64,000 bases of DNA from Uranotaenia lowii (taxonomy: Eukaryota > Arthropoda > Insecta > Diptera > Culicidae). Below are positions 13,311 through 26,000 of this stretch, in pieces. Each line of letters begins with the position of its first letter. Position 1 is the stretch's first letter. The DNA lies in the NCBI RefSeq assembly GCF_029784155.1, contig NC_073693.1:167267104-167331103 (forward strand), in the 5' to 3' direction. A program made the translations under genes and the position numbers. The notes under the pieces are model-generated. The model had not been told where the DNA came from and did not search any database. It saw nothing but the letters and a program-made list of their open reading frames with translations.

Positions 13311-13586
13311 CTTCATTTCCAATTAAATCAATACCACAACACAAAGGCTAATCAGATTTCCCACGTCAATTAGAACAGAATGTTTAAATTTTTCTTATAC
13401 GATCCTCACTAAGAGTTATCAATTTATTATTCTCATATTTCATATAGATTATATTCCAGATTAGCGGGTTTATATTTGAGATTTAATTTTTCTTCAGGTA
13501 CTAAACGCTCGAACTTATTTTTTATGTGTGGATTGAAGTACAATAGTTTTTCATTATTTTTTCTTCTATGAAAAATTAAATGATGA

Positions 13587-13610
13587 ATGTATGTATGTAT
13601 GTATGTATTA
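13587..13610 (+). repeat. (ATGT)n microsatellite
   Basis: Five to six ATGT units at the left edge of the candidate minus-strand insertion. Confidence 0.8.
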
Positions 13611-14630
13611 TCCATTCAACGACCCCCTGAGCTGGCAGGTATGTTATGCAAAAGAGCCAATGTTAATCTATTTGATTAACATTGTTCAATCGCGGGTGCT
13701 GATGGTGTTAGCTCTATTGAAATTCCAGTAACCCATTTCAGAATGGCAGCTGCACATCCCGAGGCTACTTTCATTGCCAATAAGCCCCGCCCAATCATAG
13801 CCGCATGACCAAATGGGTCATGTAATTATGATTAGACTTTCCATCTTTTATTGTTGACATATCTAGGTACTTATTATATACAATTGGCTAATTATATACA
13901 ATAAGTACCCTAATACGCCCAATAAAAGATTGACTCGTATTTAGTTTATGGTTTGATTTATTTGTTTTTATTATATTACCAATCAATATTGATATTATGG
14001 ATTGCAAATACAGGATAATATGTTTAAGTTGATCTCAGGAGCTGAAATATAAATATCGTTAATAAACTTTGATTTTTTTTTTGAAAAACAGTGATTTGAA
14101 TATCCATATATTATACAAATAATGGGTTAAATTACAACAGCTTGTCCGTTCTGCTTCATCTTATTGGACATGAGATATTTTCCTAAAGTAATTGAGAAAT
14201 ATGTTTAATTAAGCAAATGAATCTAAATAAGTACTTATAACAATATTTTGTAGAAATCTTCTATTTTTTTTCAAAATAAACTGCACTCAACAAAATAAAC
14301 AGAAATTAAAATTTCAAATTATAAGTACACTATACAGCAGTATAACCAATAACAAACGTTTCTGATTGAGTATATCTGTTTCTCGAAATTTTTCTGAAAG
14401 GATGGTATGGTATATATAAATTGATAAAAACACACAATTTTAGTAATTTCACTAAAACATAAGCATACAAATCACTGAAAAAAACAAAAAGTATAAAAGA
14501 ATATTCAATTGAATGACAAGGATTGGCTGTTAAACAATAAATTGATTAATTTACGATTTATTATACGTTATATCTTTTTTTTAGATTCAAACTGCATTGT
14601 GGATCAATATTCTGGGAGAATTATGATTTG

Positions 14631-14703
14631 ATAAAATATAATATAATATCATAACACATAATTCGATATAATACAATATAATACCATATAATACAATATA
14701 ATG
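14631..14703. repeat. AT microsatellite, ATAATACA-type
   Basis: A run of ATATAATA and AATACAATAT words in imperfect tandem. No other function is visible. Confidence 0.7.
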
Positions 14704-17106
14704 ATGTAAGCTGGAAATAAGGTTAAATGTAAATAAATTTTAATGTGTTTATTTGCGAACGTTATTAAATAAACGATCGATCAGTGGGCGAGATATGTTA
14801 AAAATTGAGCTGCAGTTGATTGCAAAAAAATGTAGCATTTGAGATATGATATGACATAAAAACTAAGCATTTTTTAAGAAAAGTCTGCTTGCTACGAAAA
14901 CGAATATAGTTGTACAGAGGCTGAGAGCTGCTACCAAATCAAAATTAAAATAAATTAATGAAACTTGTTTAAACACAAAAAAAAAACATTTGAGTAACAT
15001 ATAACATCAATAAACAGAAAAAAAAACCAAATGATAAAATAATCAATAACAATAATTTTTATCAAATATTTAATAAAATGAAGGCTGAAAAGGAATCAGT
15101 CAAAAGATTTAATGATGTTATCACATAGAAAACCATGAAATAATCGATTCTCAAAATGTTTTGTAAAATTAAATATAGTATTCAGTATTCTGTCATTATC
15201 AGATTTGTTGTTGTATTAAAATCTTTTTTATTTCAAAATAATTTGATAAAAAAGGTAATTATCTAATTTCTTATCACTGCTTACAGGTCTTGAATTGCAT
15301 TTATGACGTTGGGATTATAATTAATGCTCTAAAAATAAATCAAGAGTCGAACTTCAAACAAATAAAATACAAAGCCAAAGAAAATACGATAAATTTTCCG
15401 AATATTACAGAAGTAAGGATCAAGAATGGACTAATACTACGTCAATAGAAACTGCCTAAATATATGCCTATTGGATGCGATGTGTTTAGCTGAAAAAAAA
15501 AAAACAAACTCAAATTTGAAATAACAAAATTATATTTATTTTATATTTTTCCTGAAGCAAGAACATATTTCACATCAAGATCCTGAAAATTTAATCAAAA
15601 GGTACATAACAGATATTCGTTTTTCGCCATCCACTTGATTGAGCTGTTAGTTAAAAGTTGAAAAAAATATTACATGAGATGTTATGATTGATATTTGATG
15701 AATTATGGACGATTTATGGATGCTGAAAAATCAAACAAACAGCTAGAATTGTGAACAGGAACAGTAATCGGAGGCAAAATACAACAGAATCTTTTTTGAA
15801 CGGTATCCACATCCACATTCGCCATACGTTTCGCTATCCTCCGCTGCAACGAAGGAAGTGCAGTCGTCGCCTAGGGTTGACTTTATTTTAACAATTACAA
15901 CGAAAAAGTACTAATGTTGCAAATATTACGCATTATTTGCTTAGTAACGATGTTAGAATATGCTTCTACCTTTGAATATATGAAAATTTCAATCAATCAA
16001 TAACAAAAATGTGGTTGTTAGTATTTGCTGTAAAGAAGCATAAATATGTGGTTGAATTGTTATTGTATGGTTTATGATGATTTTTGTTATTTGCAGTTTA
16101 TACAGATTGATAAACTTATTTATCTTATTTAAAAAAATCGAAGCTTGAATGAATAAATAATCAAGAAGAAAAATATCTATGCATACTATTGGGGCCATTC
16201 CATTTTTATCAAACTAATATTATTTCTTAAACTTGATAAATACACACATGGCTACATCCCTTTCTTTTGCCTCAATGCCAAACGAGACGAAAACGAGACG
16301 AATACATTCTGCCTAAATGGGCCCGGTCTACCTACACTCTAACAAACGAGAAGGCACATCACCGTCCGCATCCGCGTCGATTTAAAATTTTCTCAGCGAT
16401 TGCTGCGATCCTAAATTAAAGTACGGCTAATAGTTTATAGGGTATGGGTCATGATAATTGCACTATGTGTGGGATCGAATTTTAAACATTAGGTTTTTTT
16501 ATTTTTTTTTTTTAATATCATTCAATACAAATGAAATTAATTTTCTTCTCATCAGTCTAAGCTACCTGAACTTCCGATTGAACTAAAACTTAAGAAAGTA
16601 AATCTCAGAGACGACAAGTATGTTGCGCTTTGTCTGAGCAGCATAATTTATGCACCGTTACCCTACTGTTCAAGATATCTAATTGATGAATCTTTACACG
16701 AAAATACAAGCAGTAAAATCTAAAGCAAAAACCCCTGACTAGAGGAAAAAAAAACTTTAAATATGAAGATTTTAATAGAAAGACACAAAGCGTAAAATAT
16801 AAAGAAGAAAAAATTGACAATTTGGAATGTCCTCACCGATTTCCTCTTGTTCCGGTCTCGTCCCAGTGCTCATCTTCTAGAAGTCAAGCGTTCCTGAAAA
16901 TTTCTGGCCCAGACAAATTCATTATTTTTTACTTGTATTTCTCACGAAATCCAAAACAAGCACACATAATCTGGCCAATAATGTGAAGTTCGTCTCTCCG
17001 TCACAATGCGTAGCTGTTCGCTAATATGACGCCCCACAAACTTGTTCGGTCCTGTTCTAGAAACTGACTTTCCGCGCTGATAAATAGCTTCAATTTTCCC
17101 AAGTTA

Positions 17107-17959
17107 GGGGAACATGCCCTAATATGCGCCACCTAAGCGAATCGCTGATTTTCTATGTATGCCACGTACAAATTGTGTTGAAAATGGGTGAAATCGTTAA
17201 AGAAAAGTGTTTTCTACAAATTCCTATGATTTTTTATTACTCAAATTGCTATAGTTTCTTCAAAAACTTGATTTTTAAAAACCATATTCAAAGCCACAGA
17301 ACAAAACTGTGTTGCGAATGCGCGCCGCTGTGTATTCAATACGCGCCTAGCAGCCGAACACACCCGAGAGCAGCCGAAGACCGAAAACACACCAATACTT
17401 ACAGACACTTTGACTGAAAAGAAAATCAAAATGGACTAATAGAAATTTAACAAAAAATGAAAAATTGATTTTTTGGGCTGAATTAACGCTCAAAATATGG
17501 TTTTAGACTTTTTGTTCATTTTCAATGAAAATTGGCCTTTTTGAAAAATTAATGCTATTTTCAGCCTACTGCGATTGGCGCGTTATAAAGAGCGCATGGG
17601 CCGTGATAGAACATACCCATGAAAAGCACACCTTATCGAGTTCAGTGTGATTTTTTAGCATAAAATTATAATTTAGATTCTCCTCTAGCGATGTGTCAGA
17701 AAACATTGTCTTATTCGTTTTTCTCTGCTTGGTGACACCTTATTAAAAGTGTTTTAAAATTTAGATCGAAATGAAGAAAAACCTAAATTGTGAAATTATC
17801 ACGACACAGTGGCATTTTAAAGAAAAAATCATACTTGCCATGACCAATCACAACATTTAAAACAAATTGGTAATATTTTGCTGGCTTAAAATGTTTCAGA
17901 TTCTTCAAAACAAGAGTGGCGCGTTTTAGCCACATGGGGCGTTATATGAACTTTTCCCC
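17107..17959. mobile_element. TA-flanked MITE, 853 bp
   Basis: It starts GGGGAACATGCCCTAATATG and ends with the complement of GGGGAAAAGTTCATATAACG, flanked by TA at 17105-17106 and 17960-17961. Both ends carry GCGCC or CGCCCC words about 20 bp inside, and further GGCGCGTTATAA-like words occur in the interior (about 17576 and 17925). The TIRs are imperfect beyond the first six bases, so the copy is old. A TA duplication fits the IS630/Tc1/mariner class. There is no transposase frame; the 97-codon frame inside matches nothing. Confidence 0.6.
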
Positions 17960-18102
17960 TATCACTTTCAGCTGTTTGAACCGCTCGTAAAATTAACACG
18001 CATCACACGACCGAAAACCAAACACTACCGCACACGATCAAAGTCAGCGAGCAACTCCATGGATTTTGGGCAGCTTCTTCTGAAAAATTAAATGATGAAT
18101 GT

Positions 18103-20907
18103 GTCTAAAATTCAGACTAATGAATCCTTGAGCAATGACCTGAAAGGGTTAAATTTCTATAAAAAAAAACAAAAAATTAAACTTCATTTATTTCAAACAT
18201 TTAATTCGAAAATATAAAAATACTGAAGTAGGAGGGATTACAATCGAAATAACCCGTGAATTCAAAGCCAAAGAAAAAATACAGAGTCTTCAAACAGCTT
18301 CACAACGAAAACAAAGAAGTCAAAACGAAAGCAAGGCAAGATATAAATTTAGGTACATAAGTATCCCTATCAAAAGCCCTAATATAGACAATTTTATCTG
18401 CATTTAACTTCAGTTAGTAAAATAATCCTGCACAGACATTGAGTCGTTTCATACATGGTCTAATTGCAAACTTCTGCGACCAACCCAGATTGCAAGATCG
18501 TCATCGGTTCTTTTGAAGTCCCTAGATTATTGTCCTCAATTTGTAGCCGTGCAGGCAGGTAGGTAAAAAGGAAGACCTTATCGATGTCAGTTGTAAGGTA
18601 TTTTTTTTTCTTCTCCAGCCTAGTCAATTGGCTCATTGCAAATGCCGACCAATTGGTTGTAATTTTAGGCTATAGAGATGTTCACCAATCGCGGTGATCT
18701 TTTGAGGGCTTTGGTCTAGATTTGATCTTCAATGTTTCAATAGACTATGAAATCTGGTGACATCAGGTCACAGTTGGTTAGAACCAGAAAGGATTAGCTT
18801 AAAAGCCCATCGGAAATTGTATCGTAGAAAAATCTGTTAAGCAATTTCAAGACAAATTTGTTCTAATCTGCATACATGATTATTTTTTTTATAGAGCCGG
18901 AAATTGTTCCTGATAATCATTATTCATTTTTCAGGTTTCTTTCCAACACGTCTCAGATCAGCAACACGCCAACATTTCTCGCAAAACGGTGTGTCGGCAA
19001 ACTCTCCTTGATGTCCATTGATTGGAATATTTACTCTTTCATCGCCATTTATTACGCGGCCCAGCCATACAAACCTACATTCTAGCCTCCAGCATTGTTC
19101 TCCAACGAAATCCACTCCACCCCCAACGGCGATCGACCCAGGCAGCGGAAGACAGCGAAATCCCGAAACCGAGGCAGCACACAAAAATCTTAATTAATAA
19201 ATTACCAGTCGGAACCTTTTCTCCATTTCCATTTCGGTCCCGAAAAAGAAGCCGCCAAAGGAGCATAAATCAAAATTTATTTCTGAACCCACCGCAAAGT
19301 GGCGCTTATTTGGGTGGTTTGTGGCTCTTTTTGTCTGAAAGTTGTTGGCTTGAGGCCTTCGAGGTAGCTTGTTAGAGTGAAAATTGAGTTTTTCCAATGT
19401 TTGTACGTATTTGGAGGCTGCCAGAGTTATTTTACGTCAAGTTAGTCAGCTAGTTAAGTGGATGCTATTTTCATTAACTTAAACCTATTTAAAGGTGAAA
19501 CAGGATCACTTTTTGACACCAGGATTTGAGTTAAGATCCCACTCATTACTTTAAGCCATCTTATCCATAATTACAATCATCAGATAATCACGCCATAGAT
19601 CATACCATTCAATCAAAACACGAGTAAACATCGAGAGGTGTTAGCTCCTTTTGTTGTGCCTTGTTAGTCAGAACATAATAAAAATTGATTGATTTATAAC
19701 TCGCTCGGACTTTTATGAGGGGCTCATTCTTCCTGAGTGGCTAAAGCGTTCAGGTAATGGTTGCCAGGAATAGATCGATCGATCGTTTACCGAGAAATTC
19801 ATGTCTCAGCTACCTAAAACAGGCTTCCGTGTGCTTCATCACCCTCGACGATCCTCTTAACGCCATTCTCAGAAAGCTCAGACCCAGGCAGCTCAATTAA
19901 AATTTTCAGCATTGTCATTCGAGCTTCATTTGTCATCTTGTCTCTTCCAGAGTACGCGTGGAGTGCGTTCGTCCGTTTGTCGTAGTCCAAATCCGAAGCG
20001 CCATCGGTTTTGGGAAGGCTGCCTCGCTCGGGTCGTGTGCCTCCTTTTTCACACTTGATCAGCTTAACCCTACCTGCCAAAATCAAACAAGTTGTCATCT
20101 CGATTGATTTATGATCTATCGAGAAAGCTGTTGGAAGTTTTTCGGAAGTTTGACTGGATATGAGGCATTTCTATGGTTCAGTCGATGAAATGGTTTTGAA
20201 ATCAATACGTTCTTGGTTAAATTCAAATGTAGTTTTAAAACTCTTTTTTCAATATTTCTTCTCTTTTTGTAAATTGACCTTAACAAAGTGTAAAGATTAT
20301 TAGAAAAATAGTCTATTTCATAATGGTGAAAAGGATCTGTGTTGTATATATTTTGCTATACAAATGACACATGTGAATGAATTGATGAACAAACCCTAGT
20401 AAAAGTTCTAAGTGCATCACTGGTGATCTCTGTCTAATGTACAATACACGAAAACAACTTTAAATGAGTTAAAAAAACGGCTCTAATTGCCGCCCATGCA
20501 TTTATGATGATTCGATATCGATCATAATCCACAACAAAAGATCGGACCTCGGTCTCTCGGTGAAGCCTCAAAGACAAATATCGGTCGGCAGACCGAAGCC
20601 CAGCAAAACGTGCCGAAAAGAGGTGAAATAAGAATCTATCATCGTCCCTCCTGCCTGGCGCCAGAGGTTGGATTCGGTCGATCGGACGATCTGCTGATGC
20701 TGGCAGGTCTTCCCTGGATGGATGGATGGATGGACGCAAGGCAGCACGTTTCCTTTTATTTTCTCCTAGATGGGTTTTCTACCGGCCACTCCCTGCGAAA
20801 TTAAAGAAAAAAAATCCTTGAGGAGCTGAGGGTTTTAAGTTCCTAGATTGTAAAAGGAAATAGAACGGAAATTAATTTTTTCCAGGATAATTTATGTTTA
20901 GTATAAA
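18103..20907. other. Non-coding stretch with a GC-richer block
   Basis: No gene is recognised. The block around 18950-19400 and another at about 19800-20100 have balanced base composition and long overlapping frames on both strands (up to 117 codons). None has a recognisable domain, signal or repeat, so these may be conserved regulatory DNA or remnants. A (TGGA)n run lies near 20718-20733. Confidence 0.5.
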
Positions 20908-20921
20908 CTAGCAGACCCGGA
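20908..20921 (-). mobile_element. Helitron-like 3' terminus, minus orientation
   Basis: ACTAGCAGACCCGG here reads CCGGGTCTGCTAGT on the minus strand, matching the CTAG-T end and the CCGGGTCAGCTAGT-type terminus seen on many insect Helitrons (recalled, not searched). A partner-like end in the opposite orientation lies at 26175-26204. The upstream hairpin is weak, so the assignment is tentative. Confidence 0.35.
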
Positions 20922-21890
20922 AAACTTTTTTGAGCCCTTGAACTTTGCAAAAATAATATACATGTAGATTAGCAGAAGGAAGGTAAAAAATTATCTATTT
21001 TCATAAAACTTGATTGGTGCGATTAAAATGGGGTGAATCGGGACATTTTTTGGACTGTTCATAATATTCCTGTCATATTATTTTAAGTAGACCTTAACAT
21101 CTTACATCACCTAGAACGTGAATCAATGCGTTGTTTTTCGCTTCGCAAATATTTTTAAGCAATTTAATCTATTAAGGTTAGGCTTCCTCCTTTTTTTGTT
21201 TTATCCAATTCCCTGTGTCAACCTTTTTTCGTCAGCCGATTATATTCAAAGAAATGTTAATGGTAGTGCCTAACTCCAGGGGAAAAAATCGAAAAAGAAT
21301 GATTCCAGCGAAACTTGAAAGCGAATATCTTCTGTGTTGGACTCTAAAATCAATTATCTTCCGTTTTACATTATTTTCTCCGTTTACAGAGGATCCTAGA
21401 TATGTTCATTTTCTATTAACCAAAAGATAAGTTGCTAAAGAATATTTTGTTAAAATGTGTCGTCATTTTAAGCAATGTTAATCAATTGTCTTTCTTTTTT
21501 CGCCAAAATCATGTTAGAAGTATTCTTCACTGTATACCAAATTTGCAGATATAACACATCACTATTTGAAGTGTTTATTTATATATTTTTGAATTCTTTG
21601 TGAGCAAATCTCCATATCCCATTGTAATTTTCGTTACATTTGCATTTACATTTGAATGTACTCTGCATTAGATAATCTATTCTGATTTTTTGATTATTTT
21701 TTTATTACAATTTTATCTTTATCATATTTATCACGATATGGATACCTAACATTAAATATAGTCATTAAATTTTTACTTTCAGCAACTTCAAATCAAAGGG
21801 ATATGAAATTTTATAGATTGTGATCTTGAATTCTAATTTAGAAATGAAATTCAAAACAATTTCTTCGCAAATCTTAATAATTCTTATTGA
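20922..21890. other. Non-coding stretch
   Basis: AT-rich sequence without a gene or delimited element. Confidence 0.5.
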
Positions 21891-21899
21891 ATCAAAAAG

Positions 21900-22240
21900 T
21901 TGATATCATTATTAGCTTAGCTGGATTGACTACTCACTTCCACCTGAATCATTTAACCAACATTAATGAAATATTCAATTGTTTTTTTTTCATTAATTTT
22001 CTACTACAAATGCATTTCGAAAACCAAGATCACAGGCGTAGCTCAGGAGAACGAGTTCAACATCGCCAATGGTTGCTGCTCCGTGATTGACCGAGGCCAT
22101 CAATTTTGCACGAAGGTCATAAGTTCAAAAGAATGGTGCTTAGGATTAGTAGCTCATTCTTTTTATACAAAAATGATGCTCTCTTTCCTTGAACATCAAT
22201 AACGGTGCCAGCCACGTCCTAGTAGTCATTAGATAGTAAG
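21900..22240 (+). repeat. Dispersed repeat A, copy 1, with protein-like core
   Basis: This stretch is homologous to 49440-49800 in the opposite orientation. Shared landmarks in order are an AGCTTAGC tract, TTGACTACTCA, a core, and CCACGTCCTAGTAGTCA. The core translates here as ENEFNIANGCCSVIDRGHQF and there as KQNKFYLANGCYSMIDRGHQ, and both copies later read INNGA-x-HVLVV. Substitutions preserve the amino-acid pattern better than the DNA, which points to a once-coding repeat. Stops and a frameshift show that both copies are dead. I do not recognise the family. Confidence 0.6.
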
Positions 22241-22770
22241 GGAAATAAGCAAAAGGGATGAATGATATAATTTTGCGCATTAGGACCGAAGTTCCTCTGT
22301 ATCCTAATAGAATAGCAAACAATTTTGGTTGAGTGGAAGGATTCGATCGGAAAACACTTTTGACTAGTGTGATTTAGTTTTTTAACCCGATTCTCGAAAT
22401 TGTTTTTGATGGAAATACCTTCCTTGGTTCAAGTATAATCCTAGAGCTTATAATCACATTTCTTTGTTTTTCTTGATACTTTACAACACATCTCTTTATC
22501 AGAAATTTTATCGCATTATTTTCACTGTAAATATTCATAAAATAAGCTTTTGTATTTTTCTACTTCTATTTCTAGCTACAAAACCCTCTTGGTTTCACCA
22601 GTTATTTTTTATTCAACCAAAACATGCGATTTTAACCCTACTATGGAAAAGGAGTAATTTAAAATCAAATGGAAACGTTCGAATATTTATAGTTTTTTTT
22701 ATATATTTGTTAAGTCAAAACACATAAAGCACCAATTATAGTAATTTTTGGTATCGTTCGAATTAAATTT
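22241..22770. other. Non-coding AT-rich stretch
   Basis: No gene or delimited element is visible between repeat A and the interrupted TA-MITE. Confidence 0.45.
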
Positions 22771-22895
22771 TACATTTCTTCTCTCAATAATGTTTTTAAA
22801 GAAAAGCATAAGAATGCTGCATACATTTAGGGGTAAAAAAATACAAGAAAAAAAAATACTAGCTGAAATCATACAAATTAATGTTTGGATGAATG

Positions 22896-23883
22896 TGTAG
22901 AGATTATAGATGATAAGAAAGGAATTAAGAAAAAAAAAATTATATGAAACAAATAAAATATAAATGTTAATCTTCCTATAAATCTACGAATGTTTTTTTA
23001 GTGCGCAAATAAGTTCAGAATCCATCTATTATTCGAATCCATTTCGAACGAGAGAGTTACTTAAGAATCAAGGTGGGGAGAAAGCTTAAGCACAATGAGT
23101 TCAAATATGTACCTAGTTTCTCTGAGAGGAACTGAAATCGAATCCGACTCGTAAAAATAAGGTAGAAAAGTGTTGTTGTAAAGTACGGCTCGTTTTGCGA
23201 GATTCGCGGTGATCCAAGTGAAAAAGTGGTGAGTGTTGGAAAAGTCAAAATAGGCAAATGAAAGCGTTGAGAACCATCAATCACGACAGAATCAGTGATG
23301 ATAAATTTCGCCCGTCACGCTTGACTCGACTAGTTTTGTTTCATCAAACGACTGGCACTGTTCTCAATTGACGGAGCCTCACTACTCGCATGACGGATAA
23401 AGCACGACAACAATCAACATTTCTCCATCATCGACTGGCGAAGCTCCTACACATGGTCAAAATTTCTCCTGAGAGTGACTGGCAAATCTCTTCACACTTC
23501 GATCGGCTGCTGACCCTGCTGACGGCAGGTACAACTAATTGAACGACTTGCTGGCAGAGAGCAACAATAGCAATAAAAAACTGAAAACGAGCTTGCTGGC
23601 AGGAGCAACAATAATAATAAATGCTTTTCTTGTTCGTCTTTGGTCGTCTTCGGCTTGCTGGCAGGAGCAACAATAATAATAAATGCGTTTCTTTTTCGTC
23701 ATCGGTCGTTTGAATGCGTTTGCTTGACTAGGTTATTATTTTAGCTTCAAATGACTGGGGAATGAATGACTGGCAAACGAAGTGACTGGTCGTTAAGGAA
23801 CAGTCAATTGAGTTTGACGGACCAAGATGCTTCACAGTCACAGCTTCACGCCTCATGACGATGACTTTTGCCAAGCCTGGACA
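22896..23883. mobile_element. Solo-LTR-like insertion, 988 bp
   Basis: The segment separates two contiguous MITE parts, so its ends are fixed by comparison with the intact copy. It begins TGTAGAG and ends GGACA (TG...CA with TGT/ACA inversion). It is flanked by GAATG (22891-22895) and GAATT (23884-23888), a 5-bp duplication with one change. That is the structure of a solo LTR left by recombination. It contains three imperfect 46-62-bp tandem units at 23545-23714 and many TGACTGGC words. I found no second copy in the window, so the LTR identity is inferred from structure. Confidence 0.5.
23545..23714. repeat. Short tandem repeat, about 62-bp unit
   Basis: Three units begin near 23545, 23591 and 23653, each containing CTTGCTGGCAG, GAGCAACAATA and AATAAATGC. 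The last two are the closest pair. Confidence 0.75.
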
Positions 23884-24571
23884 GAATTAAATATTGAAAT
23901 TAATAAACGCGTGATGCAAAACAATCATATTCCAGCATATAGACGTGAGATCTAAAAAATGAATCTTTGATTTGCATTTTGATGTATTTTAGCCCAGACT
24001 GGTAACTGAATTATAAAAATATTATTTCATAAAAATTGCGTGACTGTCCGCAAAACATTTTTGCACGAACAGTGTTGGTAAAGGATAATGAAAGCAATAT
24101 GAAGTTTGTAGATCAAGCATATTATCAAGCCAAGTTTTAAATTTCTTTCATCATTGTTTGATTTTTTAAATTTTCTATGCGAATCAAAAACTATAAAAAC
24201 ACTATCTCACGATCTACGGTACGTTTCTGCACATACGGAAGTTGCCTTACAAGATAGCCTTTGAGAGTTTTCTGTGAAAATGATTACGAAATACCTGAAT
24301 ATCAGGGGTTGAAAATCGAGTCGCTAGGTAGATGCCCGAATGGATCAAAACGCAAACCATTCCGAATCATTCGAGAGTAGAATGATTCCATTTTGTAACA
24401 TTATGGAATGGAATGGATTGCCGAACAAATTATCCTGAGCCTTCGCATGAACGAACCAAGTTCGATGAGGAAGCCAGTGAAAATGAAGGGCAGCTGTAAA
24501 TGGTATCAACATAGAATTCATTACTTATTGTAGCAAATATGTATTACCAAGCAATGATCGGTGGCATTAGA

Positions 24572-26000
24572 CCTCCATATTACGGGTATTGGGTAAAAGG
24601 GCTCGACGGGTAGGAATCAAATTTCAATTTCTGACGCCATCATGTAATCAAAGATGGCGGATTCCGCTTAACTTCAAAATGCTGTGAATGACTGAAAACT
24701 GTCTTAAGCACCCACAATATGGGTATTGGGGAAAAGGGCTCATCGAGTAGAAGTCAAATTTCGCCATCCGATGCCATATTGTAATCCAAGATGGCATCTT
24801 CCACTTAACTACAAAATGCTGTAAATTACTGATAATCGAATGAACCACCCACAATACGGGTATCAGGTGAAAGGGCTCAACGAGTAAAAGACGAATTTTG
24901 TCATCCAACGACATATTGTAATCCAAGATGGTGTCTTCCACTTAACTACAAAATACTGTAAATGACTGATAATCGAAAGAACTTAAAAACTTAAAAATGC
25001 TGTAAATGACTGAAAATCGTATGAACCACCCACAATATGGGTATCAGGTGAAAGGGCTCAACGAGTAAAAGACGAATTTTGTAATCTAACGCGATCTTGA
25101 AATCCAAGATGGCGTCTCCGCTAAACTTCAAAATGGTGGAAATGAAAGAAAATCATATGAATTACCCACAATATGGGTATCAGGTGAAAGGGTTCAACGA
25201 GTAGAAGTCGAATTTCTTCATCTGAAGCCATCTTGAAGTCCAAGATGGCGGCTTCCGCTTAGCTTCAAAATGCTGTGAATGACTGAAAAATGTATGGAAC
25301 CAACACAATATAGGTATTGAGTGAAGGGCCTCAACCTCAAATGTCCTTGGTTTGCATCAAGATAGCAATATTCTTTTATCTTTTTTAATTTGTATTGATG
25401 GTATTGAAAAGTATTGCATTCGTTAAATAAATTGTATTCCAACGAAATGATTTTCACTTGTTTTTATTTTCCGGACAGCGCATATGCAGAAGTTTATCAA
25501 TGAAGTGTGTTAGATGATATGGGCTCCACGATGAAACATATTAGATCTGATTTTTCAATTTCCAAGGTGTTTTATTAACTCTTATTTTTTTTAGTTGTTA
25601 ACTATTTATTTAACTGGTTCATATGAACATTATGATCTTCAAACTGCCACGAAGTCGAATAAATTTCAAAATGAAAACTGTTCCCCAAAATAAATTGGTA
25701 CCCAACTCACGAACGACAAGATATGGCTGTATTTTATTGTATTGTGTGGGTTTCATACATTTTTCAGTCATTTACAGCGTTTTGAAGTTAAGCGAAAGCC
25801 GCCATCTTGGATTCCAAGCTGGCGTCGGACGAAGAAATTTGACTTCTACTCGTTGAGCCCTTTCACCCAATACCGATATTGTGGGGGTTTCATAAATTTT
25901 TAGTCATTTACAACATTTTTAAGTTAAGCGGAAGCCGCCATCTTGGATTCCGAAATTCGACTTCTACTCGTTGAGCCCTTTCACCTAATACTTATATTGG
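24572..26000. mobile_element. Fold-back-like element: inverted arrays of about 137-bp units
   Basis: The left arm (24572-25332) has five and a bit tandem units starting near 24572, 24711, 24848, 25029, 25164 and 25301. Each contains CCCACAATATGGGTAT, a GTGAAAGGGCTCAACGAGTA-type stretch, CCAAGATGG and AAAATGCTGTAAATGACTGA. Unit 3 carries an extra partial duplication of about 44 bp. The right arm (about 25741-26000) has two units in the opposite orientation, with the palindromic core CGCCATCTTGGATTCCAAG. About 400 bp of unrelated sequence separates the arms. Long inverted arms built of direct sub-repeats are the defining form of fold-back transposons. No protein is encoded. Confidence 0.75.

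Larger units (their letters stand above)
13591..18074 (-). mobile_element. Candidate (CATA)n-tailed retroinsertion, minus strand
   Basis: The word TGAAAAATTAAATGATGAAT occurs at both edges, within a longer match: 13561-13590 and 18075-18102, identical apart from a 2-nt indel. On the left edge an (ATGT)n tract starts directly after the match. On the minus strand that would be a (CATA)n 3' tail followed by its TSD, mirroring the element at 7042-10422. The interior has no RT or endonuclease frame and hosts a TA-flanked MITE (17107-17959). The boundary evidence is suggestive; an independent duplication is possible. Confidence 0.4.
22790..24170 (-). mobile_element. TA-MITE family, copy C, interrupted and end-less
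   Basis: The parts 22815-22895 and 23889-24170 match consecutive interior segments of the complete copy at 54136-55070, in reverse. They share GCTGCATACATTTAGGGGT and GTTTGGATGAATG on the left, and AAACGCGTGATGCAAAACA and CAGTGTTGGTA on the right. The parts are separated by a 988-bp insertion with its own boundaries. Neither terminal inverted repeat is preserved, so this is an old copy. Confidence 0.65.

Noticed and set aside
19022..19375. 117-codon + frame as a gene
   Set aside because: Both strands are open over the same block, with no domain, signal or splice context; composition explains it.
19731..19800. tRNA-Ser/Leu-like sequence (CTGAGTGGCTAAAGCG)
   Set aside because: An A-box-like word is present but no B box or cloverleaf follows.
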